A stretch of 64,000 nucleotides of DNA, taken from positions 992,314 through 1,056,313 of the forward strand of contig NZ_SWBR01000002.1 of the NCBI RefSeq assembly GCF_005116505.1, read 5' to 3'. Each line of letters opens with the position of its first letter. Within the stretch, counting starts at the first letter, position 1. Source of the DNA: Pedobacter polaris. Its GTDB lineage: Bacteria > Bacteroidota > Bacteroidia > Sphingobacteriales > Sphingobacteriaceae. A program made the translations under genes and the position numbers. The notes under the pieces are model-generated. The model saw only the letters and a list, made by a program, of their open reading frames with translations, was not told where the DNA came from and did no database searches. Below are positions 36,586 to 44,124 of this stretch, in pieces.

Positions 36586-37710
36586 ATGAATACTGCCGAA
36601 TTATTACAGAGGGCTTTAAAATTCGACTTTTTAACTAAAGAAGAAGGCGTTTTTTTATACCACAATGCAGAAACTGCAGAGTTGGCTTATGTTGCAAATG
36701 AGTTAAGAAAAATTCAAGTACCTAGTGGAAAGGTGACTTGGCAAATTGACCGTAATGTAAACACTACCAATGTTTGTATTGCCAACTGTAAATTCTGTAA
36801 TTTCTTTCGCCGTCCAGGTCATGATGAAAGTTACATCACAGATATTGAAACCTATAAAGTTAAAATAGAAGAAACCTTTAAACTAGGCGGAGATCAACTT
36901 TTGCTACAAGGTGGGCACCATCCAGATTTAGGCTTAAGTTTTTATGCTAACCTATTCAAAGAATTAAAAGAATTATACCCAGATTTAAAACTACATGCAT
37001 TAGGTCCACCAGAAATTGCTCATGTAGCTAAATTAGAAGGCATTTCACATACTGAAGTGCTAAGAGCATTGAAAGCAAATGGCATGGATTCATTGCCTGG
37101 AGCTGGCGCAGAGATTTTAAATGATAGGGTAAGAAGATTAATTTCTAAAGGTAAATGCGGTGGACAAGAATGGCTTGATGTAATGAGAGCTGCCCACCAA
37201 TTAGACATTACCACTTCTGCTACCATGATGTTTGGCCATGTTGAAACCATTGAAGAACGTTTTGAGCATCTGGTATGGATTAGAGAAGTGCAAAGCGAAA
37301 AGCCAGAACACGCTAAAGGATTTTTAGCATTTATACCTTGGCCTTTTCAGGATGATGGCACTTTATTAAAGCGTTTAAGAGGAATTAGTAACAATGTTAC
37401 TGGTGATGAATATGTTAGAATGTTGGCCTTAAGTCGCATCATGTTGCCAAACGTTATAAACATACAGGCAAGTTGGTTAACTGTTGGTAAAGCAGTGGCG
37501 CAAATGTGTTTACATGCTGGTGCTAATGATTTTGGCTCTATCATGATTGAAGAAAACGTAGTTTCTGCAGCAGGCGCACCCCATCGTTTTACCGCAGGTG
37601 GTATTCAAAGCGCAATTAAAGAAGCTGGTTTCGAACCACAATTACGTGGACAGCAATACAACTACCGTGATTTGCCGACCCAACTTGAGGAGCAAGTCAT
37701 TACTTATTAA
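36586..37710 (+). CDS. mqnC: cyclic dehypoxanthinyl futalosine synthase (radical SAM, menaquinone pathway)
   Basis: The start at 36586 (MNTAELLQRAL) gives 374 aa, the family length; the frame is open further upstream but that part is not conserved in type. The radical SAM cluster ligands are Cys64, Cys68 and Cys71 in NVCIANCKFC. Further hallmarks are LLQGGHHPDLGL, LHALGPPEIAHVAK, GAGAEIL.DRVRRLISKGKC and MMFGHVETIEER. MqnC cyclises dehypoxanthine futalosine in the futalosine route to menaquinone. No other mqn gene is adjacent. A hairpin with a T-tract follows. Confidence 0.95.
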   Translation: MNTAELLQRALKFDFLTKEEGVFLYHNAETAELAYVANELRKIQVPSGKVTWQIDRNVNTTNVCIANCKFCNFFRRPGHDESYITDIETYKVKIEETFKLGGDQLLLQGGHHPDLGLSFYANLFKELKELYPDLKLHALGPPEIAHVAKLEGISHTEVLRALKANGMDSLPGAGAEILNDRVRRLISKGKCGGQEWLDVMRAAHQLDITTSATMMFGHVETIEERFEHLVWIREVQSEKPEHAKGFLAFIPWPFQDDGTLLKRLRGISNNVTGDEYVRMLALSRIMLPNVINIQASWLTVGKAVAQMCLHAGANDFGSIMIEENVVSAAGAPHRFTAGGIQSAIKEAGFEPQLRGQQYNYRDLPTQLEEQVITY

Positions 37711-38039
37711 TACCAAGTTCAGTTTTACAATCTGTTAAATTAACTTCTATGCTTAGCAGAAGAAGGTTAGTAGCTTTGGCTAGTCTAGCCCTTCTTTTCA
37801 TTATATCTCATAGCAAATCAGACTTTCTATTCAATAACGTTTAGTTAACAAAGTTTAGCACAGCTTGGGGGTTAGTTCCTTGGCATATATAAAAAGGTTG
37901 ACTGATTCTCTGCCTCCAACATTATCAAAATGTTAAAAATTGTAAAACTTATTACATTAACGTTCTTTTTAGTTATAATTGGTTAACGAAAAAATACACA
38001 CAAATTTCCCCATCCTAACCGAATAACTATTACCGCTCT
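37711..38039. other. intergenic region with a terminator and one tiny open frame
   Basis: About 330 bp between mqnC and the propeller gene. It holds the mqnC terminator (37760-37799). At 37930-37986 an 18-codon frame encodes a hydrophobic peptide (MLKIVKLITLTFFLVIIG); it could be a micropeptide, a decayed signal sequence or chance. No consensus promoter recognised. Confidence 0.5.
37760..37799 (+). terminator. terminator of mqnC
   Basis: AAGAAGG ... CCTTCTT outer stem with inner complementary TTAGTAGC/GCTAGTCTAG and a TTTT tail, 50 bp after the mqnC stop. The stem has bulges. Confidence 0.6.
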
Positions 38040-39290
38040 ATGAAACCGCTCAAGCTGTTCCTCTGTATCTTATTAGCTACTCAATCCCTAACCTTATTAA
38101 CTTCTGCACAAACTGGTAAAATAGACAGTACTAGTATGGTTACTTTAAGAATAGACCCTCAAAGTGCAAGAGGGGCTGCTATTTCGCAAATTTTTGATGA
38201 AGTAAAATTTATCCCACTAGAAACTACAAAAGAAAGTTTATTTGGAAATATTGCACAACTAAAGATAGCTGGCAATAAGTTTATTGTTTATGATTACGAT
38301 ACCAGATCTATCCTACTCTTTAGTGATGAAGGAAAGTACATTAGTAAAATTGATGCTACCAAACTTCAAACTGATAAAGAGGATAAAGAAAAAGCACAAT
38401 CTTATGGTTTCAGAACCGTAAACGAAGATGGTAATGATTATATCATCATCTTCACCGGTAACAATGTTCAATATTTTACAATGGATGGTAAGTTTATTAA
38501 AAAAGTAAAAAACTATAGCTATTCTGACGAGATTACAATGTCTAATGGTGATATCCTTGCAAAGCTAGGCATGTATATTAAAAAAGGCAAGGACAGTACT
38601 TTTTACAAGTTAAACGTCATTAATAAAATTAAAAAAGACACTATTGGTTATTTTAAATTTGACACTAAATTATACGAAACGGATGATTGGTATGGTGATG
38701 GGGGAATTAGTCAATACGCTCCTAATGAAGCATTTTGGAGTACTTTTTATGATTATAACCTATATAAAATAACACCAGATAAAGTTTCATTGGCCTATAA
38801 ATTCGTACTTCCTGCCATTAATACTTTACCTAAAGATTTTTTAACCAATCCTATCTATGTAAAGAAAAGGTTTGACTACTTCGAAAAAAACAAAAAGGTT
38901 ATACATGGTTTAGGGAAGAGCTATCTATTAGGAGATAACCTCTACGTAAGGTTTTCAAACGTTTTCTGGGACAAAGACCAAAAGAAAAACTTAATTTATA
39001 ATATCAAAACAAGCGAATTGATTTCTTTTCAAGATTTAGAGCCTGATAGTCTTTCTTTTTTTTTACCAATTACTGATTCTGGCTTTGGTTATGATTTTGA
39101 AAATCGTGGATTTTTGGCATTTGAGGGTGGAAAGTTTTATACCAGCTATTCTTCATTAGCTATGTTTGCTTTTAAAGAGCGTAGCGCAGGTAAGACAATA
39201 AAATATCCTCAACTTTTAGAAAATTACTTTAAAACTGGCGACAGAAAGAGTAACCCAGTATTAGTAGTCTTCAAACCAAAAACCAAGTAA
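38040..39290 (+). CDS. 6-bladed beta-propeller protein (BF3252/DUF5128-like)
   Basis: A 416-aa exported protein (signal peptide about 1-24, ending TSAQ). The opening FIPLETTKESLFGNIAQLKIAGNKFIVYDYD is the first blade typical of Bacteroidota 6-bladed propeller proteins, which were earlier called DUF4934/DUF5128. Further blades repeat the pattern of short strands with YF.(M/F)DGKFI.K. The outer-membrane barrel gene follows 3 bp after the stop, so the two are probably one transcript. The partner role is unknown; a surface-binding accessory of the barrel is a reasonable guess. Confidence 0.82.
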   Translation: MKPLKLFLCILLATQSLTLLTSAQTGKIDSTSMVTLRIDPQSARGAAISQIFDEVKFIPLETTKESLFGNIAQLKIAGNKFIVYDYDTRSILLFSDEGKYISKIDATKLQTDKEDKEKAQSYGFRTVNEDGNDYIIIFTGNNVQYFTMDGKFIKKVKNYSYSDEITMSNGDILAKLGMYIKKGKDSTFYKLNVINKIKKDTIGYFKFDTKLYETDDWYGDGGISQYAPNEAFWSTFYDYNLYKITPDKVSLAYKFVLPAINTLPKDFLTNPIYVKKRFDYFEKNKKVIHGLGKSYLLGDNLYVRFSNVFWDKDQKKNLIYNIKTSELISFQDLEPDSLSFFLPITDSGFGYDFENRGFLAFEGGKFYTSYSSLAMFAFKERSAGKTIKYPQLLENYFKTGDRKSNPVLVVFKPKTK

Positions 39291-39293
39291 TCT

Positions 39294-42119
39294 ATGCGCT
39301 TTCTCCTCATTTTAACTATAGGCATAGTATGTCTATTTTCTTCATCATCTTATGGGCAACAGGCTGCTGCTGCGCCTACCACAGGAACCATCAAAGGAAT
39401 AGTTCGCGATACCACTCATAATTATGTGTTAAAGGCTGCTACTGTTTCCCTTTACCGAGCAGATAGTTCCGTTTTAAATTATCAATTAAGCAACAATTAT
39501 GGTGAGTTTAAATTTACCAATGTGCCAATTGGGCAAATATTACGAATAGATGTAAGCAATGTAGGGTACGAAACATTCCGTCAAAAAATAACGATTCCGA
39601 AAGGAGAAAGCATGCTCGATTTAAAAACTTTGGTGATAAACCCTAGAAATGAGACTTTAAAAGAAGTTGTAATCAGCATACCACCAATAACATACAATAA
39701 CGATACCTTAGAAATAAATGCAGCTGCATTTAAGTTAGACTCAAATGCAACTGTTGAGGATTTGCTTAAAAAAGTACCAAACATTACAGTTTGGGGCGAT
39801 GGAGTTATTACGGTTAATGGTAAGGAAGTTAAAAGTTTATTGGTAAATGGTAAACAATTTTTCGATGGAGATAATAAAGTAACATTACAGAACATACCGA
39901 AAAATGCATTGGAGAAAATCCAGATATTTAATAATGCCGACCGTAATAATCCACTGGATAGTAATTTGGTAGCCAACTTAAAGTTGAAAAAAGGAAAAGA
40001 TAGGTCTTACTTTGGAAAGATTGGAATTGGATACGGAACCAATGACCATTACCAGATTGACGGAAACATTAATTTTACTACGCCAAAATTACAACTTTCG
40101 CTTATTGGCGCCACAAACGATGTTAACAAAACGCCAAACGACATTAACACTTTAGTTCGTAATAGTACCTTTAAAGGCACAGGTACCAGTATAGAATATC
40201 AACCAGATTTTAGGCAGGTAGGCATTAATAAGGGAACTGTAGCCGGTGCCAAAATGAGCTATAATTTTACCCCAGACACTAAAGAATGGAATAATAAAAG
40301 TTCCGTAAGTGCAGATTATTATTTTAAGAACATAGAATCAATTAACAATTCCCAAAATCAGACTATTACCACACTATCAACTAATAATAAGATATTCTCT
40401 TTTTCAGAAAATGCTGCTGTTAACAATAGCGAAAGTCATCGTCAAAATTCACAGTTCAATTACTTTAAAAAGAACCATCAAATTGATATTAGTGAAACTT
40501 TTACCACGGATAATAGTAGTGGTATACAAACCAATATTAGAAATGCTTCTGATAACAACAATCAAATAACCAGTACGAATAACGGAAGCAGTACAAATAA
40601 TTCTGACAATCAAAATTTTAATTTAAGGGCAAATTACAGTTATAACAACTACAATAACTGGAAACAACGGTTTAAGGGCTTTAATTTAAGCTATAATCTA
40701 GCTATGAATAACAGAAATTCTGATAGAAATGAAATTACAGCTTTTAGAGATTTGTTAACACCTACCTTAAATAGAGATTTCAATAGAAATTATCAAACCA
40801 ATACTAAAAGCTTTAATCAAAACATCAATTTAGTAGTTCGCGATTTGAAGTCGTTATTTTTTGGCAATAAAAACTTCTCAAACTTTAATGGAGAATTATC
40901 AGCAAAGCTTGATTTAGATAATAATAAAAATAAGAATCAGGTTGAAGATTTGAATGGAAATACCTACAAACCAAACGATTACCTATCTAACGATTTACAG
41001 ACAAATCAAGCGATATTTACACCGGGGTTTTCTATATCGAAAAACTTCAGTAAGAATTTAAGCAACCGTTATAATAAAAATTTAAGTATTAGATTAACTG
41101 CTGCCCAACAACTGAGTTACCAAGACAATAAATCAATAAAGAGCTTTCAAAACATCAACAGAAATTATAACAATTTTGTTCCAATGGCTAGTATTTCTTA
41201 TTATAACTACCAGTATGGGACACATTCAACAAACATTTCATTAACCTACAATACAACAATTGCTATTCCTACGGTTAATCAATTAGCACCCTTAACAGAC
41301 AGTACCAATTTATATAATTTGCAAAGAGGAAACATCAATCTGGTCGAAGCAAAAACTAAATCTTTAAATTTGAGCCTATATCGTAATGATATGCGAAACA
41401 AAAATACGCTCAATTTTAGTGCAAATGCATCGATTGGTTTAATTGAGGATGCCATTATTGATAGTTCTTTTATTGATGCCAGAAATAGAAGAAACAATTA
41501 TTTGGCAAATGCTAACGGTAGTAAATACGCTCGCTTATACGGAGATGTGCGTAAATCTTTAAAGTTTAAATCTGCCGAACTGAAATTTGGCTATACCACT
41601 AGCTTTAATATCAATCGTACACCAAATTACTTAAATGGAGTTTTTAACTTTTCTAACAATACCTCAACAGAAAACAAAATCTCTACTAACTTTACTTTCA
41701 AGGATAAATTCGCTTTAGAAGGCACTCAAAGTATTGGAACAAGTTCATCTAAGCAAAAATCATTAAATACAGCTTATAAAAACGTAACGCTTACCTCTAG
41801 CTTAAGCACTAACTACAATTTCACCAAGAAGTTTTCTTTAAACAGTAACATCAGTTTAAATAACAACAATCCTTCTGTTGGTGAAACCGTAAACTTTACC
41901 ATTTGGAATGCAGAATTCAACTACCGTTTTACAAAAGGTAACAATGCAGAAATTAAGCTATCTGCATTAGATTTATTGAAGCAAAACAGGGCAATATTTA
42001 ACTTTGCAGGAACCAATACTTTTACAACTTCTACCAGAAACGTATTGCAACAATATTTTATGGTCACACTTTCTTATTACCCACGTAAGTTTGGAAACAA
42101 TGCAGCAGTTAAAAAATAG
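39294..42119 (+). CDS. outer-membrane beta-barrel protein with carboxypeptidase-like regulatory domain
   Basis: A 941-aa outer-membrane protein. Signal peptide (1-21), carboxypeptidase-regulatory-like domain (about 32-115: TIKGIVRDTTHNYVLKAATVSLY), a plug-like region (about 120-215: VEDLLKKVPNITVWGDGVITVNG, then KSLLVNGKQFFDGD) and an Asn-rich barrel to the end. The layout is the same as the 882-aa protein near the window start, but the two are diverged. It follows the propeller gene by 3 bp. The substrate is unknown. The C-terminus is basic (AAVKK) rather than an aromatic residue. Confidence 0.85.
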   Translation: MRFLLILTIGIVCLFSSSSYGQQAAAAPTTGTIKGIVRDTTHNYVLKAATVSLYRADSSVLNYQLSNNYGEFKFTNVPIGQILRIDVSNVGYETFRQKITIPKGESMLDLKTLVINPRNETLKEVVISIPPITYNNDTLEINAAAFKLDSNATVEDLLKKVPNITVWGDGVITVNGKEVKSLLVNGKQFFDGDNKVTLQNIPKNALEKIQIFNNADRNNPLDSNLVANLKLKKGKDRSYFGKIGIGYGTNDHYQIDGNINFTTPKLQLSLIGATNDVNKTPNDINTLVRNSTFKGTGTSIEYQPDFRQVGINKGTVAGAKMSYNFTPDTKEWNNKSSVSADYYFKNIESINNSQNQTITTLSTNNKIFSFSENAAVNNSESHRQNSQFNYFKKNHQIDISETFTTDNSSGIQTNIRNASDNNNQITSTNNGSSTNNSDNQNFNLRANYSYNNYNNWKQRFKGFNLSYNLAMNNRNSDRNEITAFRDLLTPTLNRDFNRNYQTNTKSFNQNINLVVRDLKSLFFGNKNFSNFNGELSAKLDLDNNKNKNQVEDLNGNTYKPNDYLSNDLQTNQAIFTPGFSISKNFSKNLSNRYNKNLSIRLTAAQQLSYQDNKSIKSFQNINRNYNNFVPMASISYYNYQYGTHSTNISLTYNTTIAIPTVNQLAPLTDSTNLYNLQRGNINLVEAKTKSLNLSLYRNDMRNKNTLNFSANASIGLIEDAIIDSSFIDARNRRNNYLANANGSKYARLYGDVRKSLKFKSAELKFGYTTSFNINRTPNYLNGVFNFSNNTSTENKISTNFTFKDKFALEGTQSIGTSSSKQKSLNTAYKNVTLTSSLSTNYNFTKKFSLNSNISLNNNNPSVGETVNFTIWNAEFNYRFTKGNNAEIKLSALDLLKQNRAIFNFAGTNTFTTSTRNVLQQYFMVTLSYYPRKFGNNAAVKK

Positions 42120-42206
42120 CTTGTTAAGACAAAAATCAATTTTATTTTTTTAATTTGGAGGCAAAATAAGCAAGTTTAAATCTACGCTATCACTCAAAGT
42201 TCAATC

Positions 42207-42713
42207 ATGTTAAAAAAATCTATTCTAATTCTATTTCTTTCAGTTCTTAGTGTTTGTGTTAATGCTCAAGAAGGTTGGTTTAAACAAAAAATTAGCGAAA
42301 AGGTTAGCGTAACTTTTCCATTAGAACCTAAGAAAATTAATGAGCAAAACTATGGGATAAAAGACGCGGAAGGTGTTGTATATTTAGTTTCATTTGTTGA
42401 CCTGTTAAAGGCTACAGGGATGCCTTTAAATGAATTCAATGAAAAAATTAAAGCCCAGCAATTTGCAGATGATTTTATGGGAGGTTTAACACCAACTATG
42501 CCAAAGTTTATCTTTAAAGCTGCTAAAATCTCCACCTTAAAAGGCTATACCGCTTATCAAGTTATTGGAAGGGATGAACCAAACAAATCTACAATTGCGA
42601 TGAATATTGTTTTTGTAGATGGGATTGCCTATAGCATCACAAATATTATTACTGATGGAAAAAACACTAAAAACAGAGATATATTTTTAACTAATATTTC
42701 TATTACCAAATAA
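42207..42713 (+). CDS. secreted hypothetical protein (168 aa, paralogue 1)
   Basis: The family is not recognised. Signal peptide about 1-20 (VCVNAQ). The mature domain begins EGWFKQKISEKVSVTFPLEPKKI and is of mixed alpha/beta character. It shares the layout and many positions with the next gene (GW.KQK..EK...FP.E.KK..). The two are 13 bp apart and of identical length, a clear tandem duplication. No catalytic motif is visible. Confidence 0.75.
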   Translation: MLKKSILILFLSVLSVCVNAQEGWFKQKISEKVSVTFPLEPKKINEQNYGIKDAEGVVYLVSFVDLLKATGMPLNEFNEKIKAQQFADDFMGGLTPTMPKFIFKAAKISTLKGYTAYQVIGRDEPNKSTIAMNIVFVDGIAYSITNIITDGKNTKNRDIFLTNISITK

Positions 42714-42726
42714 CTAAGAGCTACCT

Positions 42727-43233
42727 ATGGCTATAAAAAATACACTAATCGTTCTATTCTCACTAATCAGTCTATTTGCAAAAGCACAAACCGGTTGGGT
42801 TAAGCAAAAATTTGGCGAAAAATTAACAATTAGCTTTCCTGCAGAAGTAAAAAAGGTATCAGAATCTACATACATAGCTAAAGATAGTACCGGAACTGTT
42901 TATGGTGTGGTAATTATGGAAATTGACCAAAGCGCATACCAAAGCACATTAAGCTCAGACACTCTTTTGGTTAGACTTAAGTTTATTGATGAAGTGGTGG
43001 CCAGCATCAAAGCAAAAATGCCAAAATATGAAATAGGTGATGTAAAAATTAGTGAAACCAACACTATAAAAACCTATGCACTTGAAGGCACAAACCCCGA
43101 AAATAAATCTACCGTATACTTAAAAATATTTTTAGTTGGTGATGTATCTTATTCCTTAACCTGCTTTGTACCTCCAGGTTTAGATACCAAAAACAAAGAT
43201 CTATTTCTTAAAAACTTTGCTATAAGTAAATAA
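42727..43233 (+). CDS. secreted hypothetical protein (168 aa, paralogue 2)
   Basis: Signal peptide about 1-19 (LFAKAQ), then TGWVKQKFGEKLTISFPAEVKKV. The C-terminal third keeps the pattern of its neighbour (Y.(L/V).G...NKST...I.(F/L)V..(I/V).YS(I/L)T...). Probably periplasmic. It is the last gene of the run before the LytTR regulator, 108 bp downstream; co-regulation is possible but not shown. Confidence 0.75.
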   Translation: MAIKNTLIVLFSLISLFAKAQTGWVKQKFGEKLTISFPAEVKKVSESTYIAKDSTGTVYGVVIMEIDQSAYQSTLSSDTLLVRLKFIDEVVASIKAKMPKYEIGDVKISETNTIKTYALEGTNPENKSTVYLKIFLVGDVSYSLTCFVPPGLDTKNKDLFLKNFAISK

Positions 43234-43341
43234 GTTTGGTATTAATGACTGCATTTTCACCGCTTTTCTAATAAATGCACAGCAATATTTTCGGTTCCCC
43301 CCATTTTTTTGATAAATTGAGCCGTACTTAAAAAATATACC

Positions 43342-44124
43342 GTGTTAAATGCAATTATTGTAGATGATGAAGAATTTGCTCGTTCATCACTTTATTTCCT
43401 TTTACAACAAAACTGCGAAAGTGTAAATATCATTGGTATTGCTAAATCTGTAAATGAGGCAAGAACACTGTTAAATCAGCAAAATGTAGACCTCATTTTT
43501 CTAGACATTGCCATGCCTGGAGAAAATGGTTTTGAATTAATCCCTCAAGTTCAACAGACCAATGCTTCTGTAATTTTCACAACCGCTTATGATCAGTATG
43601 CCTTAAAAGCGATCAAAGCAAATGCGCTAGATTACTTATTAAAACCCATAGATATTGATGAATTAAAAGAAGCCGTTAATAAAGCCGTTAAATATATCAA
43701 TCTCAATAAAGCCGAAAATAACAGAAATGAGAGCCTAAAAAACTTAGCTAACGATTTAAGTGGCGATAAAACAAGCATACAAAAAATAACATTGCCAAGT
43801 GCACAGGGTTATAAACTAATTGATATTGATGACATTATCCATATTGAAGCCGATAGCAATTACTCTATCTTTAATTTAACCAATCTAGAAAAGATTGTAG
43901 TTTCGAAAGTATTAAAAGATTACGAAGAAATTTTACCAGAAAATAGATTTGTAAGAGTACATAAATCTAGCATCGTAAATTTAAAATTCGTGAAAGAATA
44001 CAATTCTAGAAACGGTTTGCAAGTTTTACTAAACAATGGCGAAACTATTAATGTATCTAGAAGAAGAGCTAGTGATTTTTTCGATAAAATAAAAGCATAT
44101 ACCAACATACAAAGTGAGAATTAA
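43342..44124 (+). CDS. LytTR-family response regulator
   Basis: A 260-aa regulator starting at GTG. An N-terminal receiver domain (1-120) has the acidic pocket Asp8-Asp9, phospho-acceptor Asp55 in LIFLDIAMPGENGF, Thr/Ser near TTAYD and Lys101 (LLKPID). The C-terminal LytTR DNA-binding domain (about 158-252) is recognised from DIIHIEADSNYSIF and ENRFVRVHKSSIVNL. LytTR proteins bind direct repeats upstream of targets. It overlaps the kinase gene by 11 bp. The GTG is preferred because the receiver domain begins at once. Confidence 0.92.
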   Translation: MLNAIIVDDEEFARSSLYFLLQQNCESVNIIGIAKSVNEARTLLNQQNVDLIFLDIAMPGENGFELIPQVQQTNASVIFTTAYDQYALKAIKANALDYLLKPIDIDELKEAVNKAVKYINLNKAENNRNESLKNLANDLSGDKTSIQKITLPSAQGYKLIDIDDIIHIEADSNYSIFNLTNLEKIVVSKVLKDYEEILPENRFVRVHKSSIVNLKFVKEYNSRNGLQVLLNNGETINVSRRRASDFFDKIKAYTNIQSEN

